From Hamadaea flava (GTDB lineage Bacteria > Actinomycetota > Actinomycetes > Mycobacteriales > Micromonosporaceae), in contig NZ_JAMZDZ010000001.1 of NCBI RefSeq assembly GCF_024172085.1, forward strand, positions 6,014,001 through 6,078,000: a stretch of 64,000 nt of DNA. Direction: 5' to 3'. Below, piece by piece: positions 53,467 through 62,641 of this stretch. The translations under genes and the position numbers were made by a program. Numbering within the stretch: the first letter of the stretch is position 1; each line of letters begins with the position of its first letter. The notes beneath the pieces are model-generated. The model had not been told where the DNA came from. It did no database searches and was given only the letters and a program-made list of their open reading frames with translations.

Positions 53467-55158
53467 TCAGCGGACGTACGCGGCGGTGAGGTTGGGGCGT
53501 CCGCTGGTCGGGCTGAGGAACACGCCGCCCAGCCCGGGCCCGCGCAGCAGGAAGGCACTGGCCGACACGGTCGGGATGAGTGGGGCGTACCGGGACATGA
53601 TGTCGTGGTCGAGGCGGCCGTAGAGCGGCGCGGCGGCCGCCCGGTCGGTCATCGCGGCCAATTCGTCGAGCCGGGCGTTGACGCAGGGCTCGTCGAACTT
53701 CGCGAAGTTCACGCTCCACCCGGCGGCGAGGCTGCCGCCGTGGAGCAGCGTGCCGAGGGTGCTCTGCGGGTCGGGGAAGTCGGCGACCCAGGCGCTGTAC
53801 ATCAGGTCGCAGGTCGAATCGGTCGCGCCGATGAGACCCCAGTAGTCACCCGCGTTCAGCGGCGTCGGAGTGATCCGGAAACCCGCCCGCTGCAACCCCG
53901 TACGCACGACGGCCGCCCCCGTGGCGTCGTCGGGGGTGTCCGGATAGCAGTAGGTGAGCGTGGGCTTCCGCCCGTGCAGGAGCTGCTTGGCCTGGCTGAC
54001 GTTGCCGTGCCCCGCACTCGGGTACGCGTCGTAGCCGAGCCACCCCGGCATGGTCGGCGAGAGAACGGTGGTCAGCGGCGTGCCGACAGCGGTGCCGCCC
54101 TGGGCCTGGAGCAGGGCGCCTCGATCGAACGCCCAGTTGAGCGCCTTGCGTACGGAGACGTCGGTGATCCGCCGGGTGTTGATGCTGAGGTACTTGGCGA
54201 GCCCGGTCGGGCCGGCGAGCGTACGGGTCGACAGCGTCGCGTCGCCCTGCACGACGGGGATCTGGTCGGCCGCCACGTTCGCGGTCATGATCGCCGCCGC
54301 GTCCGTCCCCGTCCCCGCCAGCAGGCGCTGGGTCTGCGCCGCCCGGTCCACCGTCCATTCGATGTGGACGGTGTCGGCGTACTGGTGGCGCAGCGGGTCG
54401 GAGGCCGGATCCCAGGCGGGATTGCGGCCCAGCGTCAGCGATACGCCGGGGACCTCGGCGATTCGTCGGTACGGGCCGGTCGCCAGGAAGGTCCGGTCGT
54501 AGTCGGCCCGCGTGTCCTGGGCCGCCGGCACCGGCGTGGTCGTCGGGAACGCCACGAGATACGGCAACTCGGGATGCGGCTGCGCGAACGTGAAGACCAG
54601 CGTCCGATCGTCGGGCAGGCTGATGCCCGGCGGCACCGGCGATCCGGCGTACGGGCCGGGGTAGCTTCCGGACGGGTCCAGCGCGGACTGGAGGTAGTGC
54701 GGCCCGAAGGCGCCCTGCTCGCTGAACGACCGCGCGATCCCGTACGCGATGTCGTGCGAGGTGATGGGGCTGCCGTCGGAGAAGGCGATGCCGGGCCGGA
54801 GGTGATAGGTCCAGACGCGGCCGCCGTCGCCGGCCTCCCCGGCGTTGGTCGCGAGGTCGCCGACCAGCCGGGTGGGCCCGCCGGCCGGATCTTCGAGGTA
54901 CCCGGTCAGCGTGCGGTGGAAGAGCTGGGTGGACAGCTCGATGACGTCGTAGATCTGCTGCGGGTCGAGGTGGGCCGGGGGAGCGTCCTGCAGCCAGGTC
55001 ACCTGACCGCCGGTACGCGCACCGGCCACCGCCGGAGCCGGAGTCGGCGTGGTTCCGGCGAAGTCGAGCACGATCTCCGGGGTCGCCGCCGCCGCGGGTG
55101 TGCTGTGGCTGACGACCAGCCCGGTCGCCACCAGCGCTAAGGCAAGAAAGCGTCGCAT
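53467..55158 (-). CDS. Orphan peptide-binding protein (SBP family 5), secreted
   Basis: The 563-residue precursor has a Sec signal (FLALALVATGLVVSHSTPAA) with no lipobox Cys. The SBP_bac_5 fold includes GGQVTWLQDAPPAHLDPQQI, YHLRPGIAFSDGSPITSHDI and LATGPYRRIAEVPGVSLTLG. No permease or ATPase is adjacent. The missing lipid anchor suggests it is released or held by other means. It may still serve the importer at 35-41 kb. ATG 55158 is the start (MRRFLALAL). Confidence 0.88.
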   Translation of the reverse strand: MRRFLALALVATGLVVSHSTPAAAATPEIVLDFAGTTPTPAPAVAGARTGGQVTWLQDAPPAHLDPQQIYDVIELSTQLFHRTLTGYLEDPAGGPTRLVGDLATNAGEAGDGGRVWTYHLRPGIAFSDGSPITSHDIAYGIARSFSEQGAFGPHYLQSALDPSGSYPGPYAGSPVPPGISLPDDRTLVFTFAQPHPELPYLVAFPTTTPVPAAQDTRADYDRTFLATGPYRRIAEVPGVSLTLGRNPAWDPASDPLRHQYADTVHIEWTVDRAAQTQRLLAGTGTDAAAIMTANVAADQIPVVQGDATLSTRTLAGPTGLAKYLSINTRRITDVSVRKALNWAFDRGALLQAQGGTAVGTPLTTVLSPTMPGWLGYDAYPSAGHGNVSQAKQLLHGRKPTLTYCYPDTPDDATGAAVVRTGLQRAGFRITPTPLNAGDYWGLIGATDSTCDLMYSAWVADFPDPQSTLGTLLHGGSLAAGWSVNFAKFDEPCVNARLDELAAMTDRAAAAPLYGRLDHDIMSRYAPLIPTVSASAFLLRGPGLGGVFLSPTSGRPNLTAAYVR

Positions 55159-55220
55159 GCGCGCACCGTATGGCCGGCGGTGGCCGCATCCGGCGTCGCT
55201 TAAGCCACGGCTGAAATGGA

Positions 55221-55250
55221 ACGGCCCCCGCGCAGGTGCGCGGGGGCCGT
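55221..55250. terminator. Terminator hairpin after the RND gene
   Basis: ACGGCCCCCGCGC and GCGCGGGGGCCGT form a perfect 13-bp stem with a 4-nt loop, 26 nt downstream of the RND stop at 55276. Confidence 0.8.
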
Positions 55251-55275
55251 CGGACGTGCGGTCACGCGGACTTCG

Positions 55276-58200
55276 TCAGGGGCGGGCCCAGGACGAGTCC
55301 TCCGACGGCAGGTCGGTGAAACCGTTCTTCTGTGCCGGCGGTTCCAGCAGGTTGGGGCCGGGCGTGGGCTCGGCCTCGGGCAGCGTCTCCGCCGGGGTGC
55401 CGAGCTTGCGCGCCCGCTTGGCCGCCTTCCGCTCCTTCCGGCCCTCCACCATGGTGTAGAGGGTCGGCACCAGGATCAGGGTGAGGACGGTCGAGCTGAG
55501 CAGACCGCCGATCACCACGACCGCCAGCGGCTGCGAGATGAAGCCGCCCTGACCGGTGATCCCCAGCGCCATCGGCAGCAATGCGAAGATCGTCGCGACC
55601 GCCGTCATCAGGATCGGGCGCAGCCGTCGCCGGCCGCCCTCGACCACCGCGTCGACCACGCTCGCGCCCTGGGCCCGGTACTGGTTGACGAGATCCAGCA
55701 GCACGATCGCGTTGGTCACCACGATGCCGATGAGCATCAGCATGCCGATCAAAGCCGGTACGCCGAGCGCGGTGTCCGTCACGAGCAGGGCCAGGATCGC
55801 CCCGGTGGCCGCGAACGGCACCGAGACCAGCAGGATCAGCGGCTGCACCAGGCTCTTGAACGTCGCCGCCATGATCAGGAAGACGATCGCGATCGCGGCG
55901 AGCAAAGCCAGCCCGAGGTTGCCGAAGGCGTCCGCCTGATCGGCGCTCGCGCCGCCGACGGTGTAGCTGGCGCCGGTCGGCAGCTGGAGGGCCTTGAGCT
56001 TGGTGTCCAGGTCCTGCGTCGTCTTGCCGAGGTTGCTGCCGGTCGCCGTGCCGCTCACCGTGACGCTGCGGTCGCCGTCGATCCGGGTGATCTGGGTCGG
56101 GCCGTCCACGGTGGCCACCGTGGCGACCTGGTCCAGCGTCAGCGGACCGGCGATGGGCAGCTTCTTGAGCTGGTCCAGCGAGGTCGGCGAGGCCGCCCCG
56201 AAGGTCAGCATGACCTGCTGCTGTCGGCCGTCCAGGGTGTACTGCCCGAGCGGAGCGCCGCGGAACACCGCGCCGACCGCCTGGGCCACCTGGGCTTCCG
56301 TCAGTCCGACCGCCGCCGCCTTCTGGCGATCCACCGTCACCTGGACCCGCGGCGCGCTCGTCGAGAGGTCGCTGGCGACGTCGGTGACGTCGGCCACCTC
56401 GGACATCGCCTGGCGTACCTGGTCGCTGGCGGTCTGCAGGGCCGCCTCGTCGTCGGCCTGCACGATGACCTGCAGGGTGCTCGCCGAGAAGCCGCCGCCG
56501 CCGTTGCCGGCGTCGACCTTGACCTCGCCGACGTCGGTCAGCTTGGCCATCTCGGCACGCAGCTTCTCCTGCACGTCGTACGCCTTGGCGTCCTTCTTCA
56601 GCGTGATGCTGACCGTCGAGGAGTTGCTGCCCCCGGCACCCAGGCCGAAGGTGCCCCCGGAACCGACCGTGACCTGGTAGGTCTCGACGCCCTCGGTGTT
56701 CGCCACGACGGACTCGATCTTCTTCGCGGCCGCGTCGGTCACCGCCAGGCTGGTGCCCTTGGGCATCTCCTGGGAGACCGTCAGGGTCGTCTCGCCGGAC
56801 TGGTCGAGGAAGTTCGTCTTCAGCAGGCTCGCCATCCCCATGGTGAGGAAGAAGACGAGGATCGCCGCCGTCACCGTGAGCCAGCGACGCTTGGTCGCGA
56901 ACCGGATGATCGGCACGTACGCCCGCTGCAGGATGCTCCGGCGCTCCTTCGCCTCGGCCGCCTCCCGGATCGCCTCGCCGTCCGCCGAGCCGTTGGCCGG
57001 CTTGAGGAACCAGTACGCGAGCACCGGGATGATCGTCAGCGACACCGCCAGCGAGGCGAGCAGTGCCACCGTGACCGTGATCGCGAAGCTGGAGAACAGC
57101 TGCCCGACCAGGCCGCCGACCAGGGCGATCGGCGAGAACACGGCGACCGTGGTCAGGGTCGACGCCGTGACCGCGCCCGCGACCTCCTTGACCGCGCCGA
57201 GGACCGCGTGCTGCTTGTCCTCCCCGTACGCCAGGTGCCGCTTGATGTTCTCGAGGACCACGATCGAGTCGTCGACGACTCGTCCGATCGCGATCGTCAG
57301 CGCGCCCAGCGTCAGGATGTTGAGCGAGTAGTCGCCGACCTTCAGCGCGATCAACGCGATGATCACCGAGAGCGGGATGGACACCGCGGTGACGATCGTC
57401 GACCGGATCGACAACAGGAAGACCAGGATCACGATGATCGCCATGACCAGACCGAGCGCGCCCTCGGTGGTCAGTCCTTCGATCGACTTCTCGACGTAGG
57501 GCGCCTGGTCGAAGACCGCGGTCAGCTGCGCGTCGCCGCCCAGCTTCGACTTCAGCTCGGGCAGCATGTCGGAGATCTCGTGCGAGATGCCCACCGCGTT
57601 GCCGTCCGGCGCGGCGAACACCATGATGCCGAGGCTCTCCTTGCCGTTCGTCCGGGTGATGGACGTGGCCGGGGCGAGCTGCTCGGTGATGGTCGCGACG
57701 TCGCCCAGCTTGACCGGGACGACCACGGTGCCCGGGGCCGCCGAACTCGGCCGCAGGTACAGGTTCTTCAAGTCGTCGATCTTGGTCAGCGGCGTGCCGA
57801 CCGAGACCGTCAGGGTCTTGTCGCCGTCGGGCAGGGTGCCGGCCGGCATTGCGATGCCGTTGACCTTCAGCACGTTCATCAGATCGGCGACGGACAGGCC
57901 CGCCCCAGCCAGCTTCGCCGGGTTCGGCGCGATGACCAGCTGCGCCTGGCGCTGGCCGGTCAGCTGCGCCTCGCGTACGCCCTCGATGCCCTGGATGGCG
58001 GGGATGACGTCCTTGGTGATCTTCTCGGCGAGCTGGCGCTCGTCGCCGCCGTTGCTCGCGCTGAGCAGGACCACGGGGAAGTTGTCCGTGCTGAAGGCGA
58101 AGACCTGCGGGTCCACGCCGTCGGGCAGGGTGGCCGAGATGCGGTTCAGCGACGACTGCATCTTGGTCGTGGAGTCGTCGAGGTCGGTGCCGAAGTCGAA

Positions 58201-58485
58201 CTCGACCTGCACCGTCGAGACGCCCTCGGAGGAGGTGGAGGTGACCCGTTTGAGGCCGGGCGTCCCCTGCAGGGCATTCTCGATCGGCTCGGTCACCTGG
58301 CTGGCGACCACCTCGGGGGCGGCGCCGGGGTAGGCCGCCGAGACGAAGGCGGCCGGAAAGTCGAGGGAGGGGAAGAGCTGTTGCTTCAGCTGAGGGATCA
58401 CCATCAGACCGAACGCGGTGACGATCACCGCGACCAGCGCGGTGAGCCCGCGGTTGGCGAGGCTGAGCCTCGAGAAGAACGACAT
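55276..58485 (-). CDS. RND-superfamily multidrug efflux pump (AcrB/HAE1-like)
   Basis: The 1069-residue protein begins SFFSRLSLANRGLTALVAVI, has a large periplasmic-type porter domain (about 35-330 and 570-820) and two six-helix blocks. RND landmarks are the proton-relay region GRVVDDSIVVLENIKRHLAY, the first block ending ISLTIIPVLAYWFLKP-like SLTIIPVLAYWFLKP, and AVATIFALLPMALGITGQGG in the second. A Ser/Gly-rich central loop lies between. There is no adaptor or outer-membrane gene, as expected for an actinobacterium. ATG 58485 is chosen since GGAG lies 6 nt upstream; the in-frame TTG 58491 is too close to it. A MarR gene is divergent. Confidence 0.92.
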   Translation of the reverse strand: MSFFSRLSLANRGLTALVAVIVTAFGLMVIPQLKQQLFPSLDFPAAFVSAAYPGAAPEVVASQVTEPIENALQGTPGLKRVTSTSSEGVSTVQVEFDFGTDLDDSTTKMQSSLNRISATLPDGVDPQVFAFSTDNFPVVLLSASNGGDERQLAEKITKDVIPAIQGIEGVREAQLTGQRQAQLVIAPNPAKLAGAGLSVADLMNVLKVNGIAMPAGTLPDGDKTLTVSVGTPLTKIDDLKNLYLRPSSAAPGTVVVPVKLGDVATITEQLAPATSITRTNGKESLGIMVFAAPDGNAVGISHEISDMLPELKSKLGGDAQLTAVFDQAPYVEKSIEGLTTEGALGLVMAIIVILVFLLSIRSTIVTAVSIPLSVIIALIALKVGDYSLNILTLGALTIAIGRVVDDSIVVLENIKRHLAYGEDKQHAVLGAVKEVAGAVTASTLTTVAVFSPIALVGGLVGQLFSSFAITVTVALLASLAVSLTIIPVLAYWFLKPANGSADGEAIREAAEAKERRSILQRAYVPIIRFATKRRWLTVTAAILVFFLTMGMASLLKTNFLDQSGETTLTVSQEMPKGTSLAVTDAAAKKIESVVANTEGVETYQVTVGSGGTFGLGAGGSNSSTVSITLKKDAKAYDVQEKLRAEMAKLTDVGEVKVDAGNGGGGFSASTLQVIVQADDEAALQTASDQVRQAMSEVADVTDVASDLSTSAPRVQVTVDRQKAAAVGLTEAQVAQAVGAVFRGAPLGQYTLDGRQQQVMLTFGAASPTSLDQLKKLPIAGPLTLDQVATVATVDGPTQITRIDGDRSVTVSGTATGSNLGKTTQDLDTKLKALQLPTGASYTVGGASADQADAFGNLGLALLAAIAIVFLIMAATFKSLVQPLILLVSVPFAATGAILALLVTDTALGVPALIGMLMLIGIVVTNAIVLLDLVNQYRAQGASVVDAVVEGGRRRLRPILMTAVATIFALLPMALGITGQGGFISQPLAVVVIGGLLSSTVLTLILVPTLYTMVEGRKERKAAKRARKLGTPAETLPEAEPTPGPNLLEPPAQKNGFTDLPSEDSSWARP

Positions 58486-58520
58486 TTTCAACTCCGGGGG
58501 TCCGGTGGGCCCAACCCGTT

Positions 58521-58546
58521 TAGTTTGCCTGAAGCTAATATTTAGC
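58521..58546. promoter_or_regulatory. AT-rich TTAG/CTAA palindromes in the RND/MarR divergent region
   Basis: GCTAATATTTAGC (58534-58546) is a perfect 13-bp palindrome. An upstream TTAG (58521-58524) forms a wider dyad with CTAA at 58535-58538. MarR proteins usually bind such AT-rich dyads. Confidence 0.6.
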
Positions 58547-58606
58547 GTTTCACCGGGTTACTGTTACGCTGCTGTTGCGCGGGGGCCGACCAGCACAGGA
58601 GTAGCG

Positions 58607-59077
58607 GTGACCAGCAAAGACGCGGCGATCGCGCGGATCATGGCCGGTCAGCGGCAGTTCCAGCTGGCGATGGCGCGAGATCGAACCAATCCGTTCTTCG
58701 CGGTCAACCTGACGATGTCCCAGCTCAAGATCCTCTTCGCGTTGCGGCTGCACGGCGGCCAAGGCGGGCACGAGCTGGCCCAGAAGATGGGGGTCAGCCC
58801 CGCCACCATGACGGGCATCGTCGACCGCCTCGTCGCCGGGCGCTACGTCAGCCGCCGCGAAGACCCCCACGACCGGCGCGTACGCCTCGTCGAGCTGACC
58901 GAGCGCGGCACCACGATCGTCGACGACATCATGACCGTCGGCGAGGAGCACTCCCGCCGCATCCTGGCCCGCCTCAGCGTCGACGAACTCAGCGTGGTCG
59001 CCGACGCGATGGACATCCTCGGCCGGGCCCTCGTCGAGGACGCCACCGCTGCGGAGAGCGAACGGGACACTGCATGA
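58607..59077 (+). CDS. MarR-family regulator, divergent from the RND pump
   Basis: The 156-residue protein has a MarR winged helix: FAVNLTMSQLKILFALRLHG, GHELAQKMGVSPATMTGIVD, RLVAGRYVSRREDPHDRRVR and LVELTERGTTIVDDIM. It very likely represses the RND pump gene and itself. GTG 58607 has AGGAG 5 nt upstream. Its TGA stop is embedded in the left arm of palindrome copy 7. Confidence 0.9.
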   Translation: MTSKDAAIARIMAGQRQFQLAMARDRTNPFFAVNLTMSQLKILFALRLHGGQGGHELAQKMGVSPATMTGIVDRLVAGRYVSRREDPHDRRVRLVELTERGTTIVDDIMTVGEEHSRRILARLSVDELSVVADAMDILGRALVEDATAAESERDTA

Positions 59078-59139
59078 TCAGGGTCAATTCGACGCTCCCA
59101 TAGCGATCCCATAGCGACATGGGAATGACCCTGATCATG
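59073..59139. repeat. GATCA-palindrome family, copy 7
   Basis: CATGATCAGGGTCA (59073-59086) pairs with TGACCCTGATCATG (59126-59139), a perfect 14-bp outer stem. The loop contains a direct repeat of CCCATAGCGA (59097 and 59108). The MarR stop codon lies inside the left arm. Confidence 0.75.
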
Positions 59140-59206
59140 GTCAGCGACGATCGGGGTGTCGGGCGATTCGGCGCGGGATCGGGCGGCTGGGTGTGAGCAT
59201 GATCCA

Positions 59207-60442
59207 GTGACCTCGTCAACCCTGTTCACGCTGCTGTTGATCACGATAGCGGCGGTCGCTTCGCCGATCGTGGTGGATCGGCTGTCCCGGTGGATCGTGA
59301 TCCCGGCCATCGTCGTCGAGCTGATCCTCGGGGTCCTGGTCGGGCCGTACGTGCTGCACTGGGCGCAGGTCGACGACATCATCAGCGCGCTGTCCAGTCT
59401 CGGCCTGGCCGTGCTCATGTTCATGGCCGGCTACGAGATCGACTTCGGCCGGCTTCGGGGGCGGCCGTTGACCCTCGCGGTCGTCGGCTGGCTGTGCTCG
59501 CTGGCGCTCGGGCTGGGGCTGGTCGCGCTGCGTACCGGGTTCAGTTTGAAGACGGTCGTGATCGGGCTCGCCCTGACCACCACCGCGCTCGGCACGCTGC
59601 TGCCGATTCTGCGGGATCGGGGCATGCTCGGTACGCCGTTCGGCAACCGGGTGATGGCGGTGGGCGCGATCGGGGAGTTCGCGCCGATCGTCGCCATCTC
59701 GGTCGTGCTGACGACCGACAATCCGGTGCACTCGATGATCCTGCTCGTGGTCTTCGCCGTCGTGGCGATCGTGGCCGCCCACCTGGCCCGGCAGCCTCCG
59801 TCGCCGCGGATGTCGCGGCTGGTGATCCGAACTCTGCATACGTCGGCCCAGCTGGCGATCCGGCTCATTCTGCTGGTCCTGGTCACGATGGTCTGGCTGG
59901 CCTATCGGTTCGAGCTGGACACCCTGCTCGGCTCGTTCGCGGCCGGCATCGTCGTACGCCTCGCGATGCGGCCCGCGTCCGAGCACATGACCCAACAGGT
60001 CGAGGCCAAGCTGGACGCGATCGGCTTCGGTTTCCTGATCCCGATCTTCTTCGTGGTGAGCGGGATCAACCTGAACCTCGGCGCGCTCTCCTCGGTCGAG
60101 GGGCTGCTGGCGACCGCGCTTTTCGTGGTGGCGTTGCTGGTCGTCCGGGGTGGCCCGATCTTCGTGCTGCACCGGCGGGACCTGCCCGGCGTACGCGATC
60201 GGCTGTCGCTGGCCTTGTTCGGGGCGTCGGCGCTGCCGTTGATCGTGGTCATCACCACCATCGGCACGCAGGACGGCGTACTGACGACTCCGCTCGACGC
60301 GTCGCTGGTGGCGGCGGGTGCGCTGTCCATTCTGATCTTCCCGCAGGTCGCGATGCGTCTCCTCCGCAGCGGTACGCCGGAAACCGGCGCGTCCACGAAG
60401 GACACGCCGGTCACCCTGCCCGCCGAGCCGGAGGCTCTCTAG
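59207..60442 (+). CDS. CPA-family cation/proton antiporter
   Basis: The 411-residue protein has about 11 to 12 hydrophobic helices: LFTLLLITIAAVASPIVVDR, IVIPAIVVELILGVLVGPYV, ALSSLGLAVLMFMAGYEIDF, GAIGEFAPIVAISVVLTTDN and so on. The helix pair ...GEFAPI... and ...FFVVSGINLNLG... is typical of Na+/H+ exchangers of the CPA2/KefC type. There is no cytoplasmic RCK domain. GTG 59207 (VTSSTLFTLLLITI) is preferred because the first helix starts there; no clear ribosome binding site is present. Confidence 0.85.
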   Translation: MTSSTLFTLLLITIAAVASPIVVDRLSRWIVIPAIVVELILGVLVGPYVLHWAQVDDIISALSSLGLAVLMFMAGYEIDFGRLRGRPLTLAVVGWLCSLALGLGLVALRTGFSLKTVVIGLALTTTALGTLLPILRDRGMLGTPFGNRVMAVGAIGEFAPIVAISVVLTTDNPVHSMILLVVFAVVAIVAAHLARQPPSPRMSRLVIRTLHTSAQLAIRLILLVLVTMVWLAYRFELDTLLGSFAAGIVVRLAMRPASEHMTQQVEAKLDAIGFGFLIPIFFVVSGINLNLGALSSVEGLLATALFVVALLVVRGGPIFVLHRRDLPGVRDRLSLALFGASALPLIVVITTIGTQDGVLTTPLDASLVAAGALSILIFPQVAMRLLRSGTPETGASTKDTPVTLPAEPEAL

Positions 60443-60456
60443 CTCGCCGGAAGCCG

Positions 60457-62508
60457 CTACCGGATCAGGTCGTAGACGGTGGTGCCGCCGACGGTCTGCG
60501 CGGTGAAGTTCTCCGCCACCCAGCTCGCGATCTGCTGCGCCGAGTTGCTGCCGCCGTTCGACATGCCGCCGAATCCGCTGCTGCCGAGGAAGTAGTGGAC
60601 CTTCTTCTGCTCGACGAGCTGCTGGAAGTCCGCCAGCGAGATCGACGGGTCGCTGCCGTTGAAGCCGCCCAGGCTCATCACCGGTTCGCCGCTGCCGAGC
60701 TGGTAGCCCGCCGCGTTCTGCGAGCCCACCGCCGCTCCGGCCCAGGCGTACTGGTCGGCGTCGGTCCGCAGCAGCTTGACCAGGTCGCTGTTCGGGGTCG
60801 ACGCGGAGAGCAGACCGCCTGCGCCGCCGCCTCCGCCCATCCGGCCGCCGCCGTCGGAACGCGTGCCGGTACCCGGGAACCCGTTCTGGCCGTTGCCCGG
60901 CTGGGTCGCTCCGTTCTGCGTACCCATATTGGGCGGAGCTTGCATGCCCCCGTTGCCGAAGCCGCCCCGCTGACCGCCACCGCCCATCCGGCCGCCGCCG
61001 AAGCCCGAGCCTTGCACGGACGGACCGGCCGTGGGAATCGAGCCGGTGTGCGCGGTCGCGGCAGTGTCCAGCGCGTAGGCCGCGGGGCCCGCCAGGCCGG
61101 TCGCGATGCTCGCGACCGCGACCACAGTGGCCACTCGGCGCCACCGCAACCAGGGCAACGCGAGGAGCGCGGCGGCCGCGAGCACGCCTACCACGACCAC
61201 ACTGGTACGCAGCCAGGGCACGAAGTCGGCGCTGCGACCGAGCAGCACGCTCGACCAGACGGCGGTGATCGCCAGGGCGACCGCCAGGATCGAGCGGGCC
61301 ACGATGTGGGCCCGGTGCTGCCAGAGCGAGACGGCCCCGATGCCGATGAGCGCGCCGATCGCGGGCGCCAGCGCCACCGTGTAGTACGCGTGGAAGATGC
61401 CGGCCATGAAGCTGAACGTGCCGGCGGTGACCAGCAGCCAGCCGCCCCAGAGGATCAGCCCGGCCCGCATCCGGGAGGTACGCGCGGCGCGGGCGCTCAA
61501 CGCCAGCCCGCCGACCAGGAAGATCAGCGCGGCGGGCAGCAACCAGGCGACCTGGCCGCCGATCTCGCCGTCGAACAGGCGGGTGAGCCCGGTGGAGCCC
61601 CACATGCCGCCGTTGCCGCCGCCTCCGCCGCCGACGCTGCCGACCTCGTCGCCGGTCAGCCGGCCGAAGCCGTTGTAGCCGAGGGTCAGTTCCAGGATGC
61701 TGTTGGACTGCGAGCCGCCGATGTACGGGCGGGACGAGGCGGGCCACAGCGACACGATCGCGATCCACCAGCCGGCGCCGGCGATCATCGCGCCGAGCGC
61801 GGCCAGCAGCTGCCAGATCCGCTTCCAGAAGCCGACCGGGGCCGCGATCAGGTAGACCAGGCCGAACGCCGGAACGACCAGGAGTGCTTGCAGCATCTTG
61901 GCCAGGTACGCGAAGCCGACGAGCCCACCCGCCAGCAACAGCCACTTCGTCTTGCCCTGCTCGACCGCGCGGGTCACGGCGTACGCGCCCGCCACGAGCA
62001 GCAACACCAGCAGCGCGTCGGGGTTGTTGAACCGGAACATCAGCACGGCGACCGGGGTCAACGCCATCACGCCACCCGCGAGCAGCCCGGCCGCCGGACC
62101 GAACCAGCGGCGTACGGCGGCGTAGAGCAGGCCGACGGCGGCCACTCCTTCGAGCGCCTGCGGAACGAGGATGCTCCACGAGTTGACGCCGAAGATGCGC
62201 GCCGAGAGTGACATCGCCCACAGCGACGCCGGGGTCTTGTCCACTGTGATGAAGTTCGACGAGTCGAACGAGCCGAAGAACATCGCCTTCCAGCTCTGCG
62301 AGCCGGCCTGCGCCGCGGCCGAGTAGTACGCGTTGGCCCAGCCGGACTTGCCCAGCCCCCAGATGTAGAGGACGCCGGTCGCGACCAGGAGGGCCAGCAG
62401 CGCGGGACGCTCCCATCTCCGGCGGTTCGGCCCCGCCGGCGTTGCGGCCGTCGCGGGTTCCAGAGCGGTGACAGGCGTGTCCTGGACGCGGTCTTCTGCG
62501 ATGGTCAT
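60457..62508 (-). CDS. PMT/ArnT-like membrane glycosyltransferase with Gly-rich linker
   Basis: The 683-residue protein has the GT39/ArnT-type membrane core: a first-loop FITVDKTPASLWAMSLSARI (the DK motif region), and about eleven helices through residue ~480. A Gly/Gln/Asn-rich linker follows at about 498-560 (for example GFGGGRMGGGGQRGGFGNGG). A C-terminal soluble part ends with FTAQTVGGTTVYDLIR. Actinobacterial homologues move sugars from lipid-linked donors to surface acceptors; here the acceptor is unknown. ATG 62508 is preferred (MTIAEDRVQDTPVTALEPAT). Confidence 0.88.
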   Translation of the reverse strand: MTIAEDRVQDTPVTALEPATAATPAGPNRRRWERPALLALLVATGVLYIWGLGKSGWANAYYSAAAQAGSQSWKAMFFGSFDSSNFITVDKTPASLWAMSLSARIFGVNSWSILVPQALEGVAAVGLLYAAVRRWFGPAAGLLAGGVMALTPVAVLMFRFNNPDALLVLLLVAGAYAVTRAVEQGKTKWLLLAGGLVGFAYLAKMLQALLVVPAFGLVYLIAAPVGFWKRIWQLLAALGAMIAGAGWWIAIVSLWPASSRPYIGGSQSNSILELTLGYNGFGRLTGDEVGSVGGGGGGNGGMWGSTGLTRLFDGEIGGQVAWLLPAALIFLVGGLALSARAARTSRMRAGLILWGGWLLVTAGTFSFMAGIFHAYYTVALAPAIGALIGIGAVSLWQHRAHIVARSILAVALAITAVWSSVLLGRSADFVPWLRTSVVVVGVLAAAALLALPWLRWRRVATVVAVASIATGLAGPAAYALDTAATAHTGSIPTAGPSVQGSGFGGGRMGGGGQRGGFGNGGMQAPPNMGTQNGATQPGNGQNGFPGTGTRSDGGGRMGGGGGAGGLLSASTPNSDLVKLLRTDADQYAWAGAAVGSQNAAGYQLGSGEPVMSLGGFNGSDPSISLADFQQLVEQKKVHYFLGSSGFGGMSNGGSNSAQQIASWVAENFTAQTVGGTTVYDLIR

Positions 62509-62641
62509 GCCCCCAGGCTGGGCTGATCGGATGGACGTCTCGTCGGACCGGTCTGTGTGGCGCCTGTGAAACTCTGGAGATTTATGGAAAAGAAACCTTA
62601 CTGATGCGAACGACTCGCGCCCATCACCGCGTTCTGTCGAC

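Noticed and set aside
58486-58491. TTG 58491 as start of the RND pump
   Set aside because: GGAG would directly abut this codon; ATG 58485 has the proper 6-nt spacing.
55216-58545. Open frame of 1109 codons opposite the RND pump
   Set aside because: The composition is Arg/Asp/His-rich and without domains; the minus strand encodes a full RND transporter.
59290-62211. Open frame of 973 codons on the plus strand across the antiporter and the PMT gene
   Set aside because: It covers two well-supported genes in other frames and has no recognisable domain.
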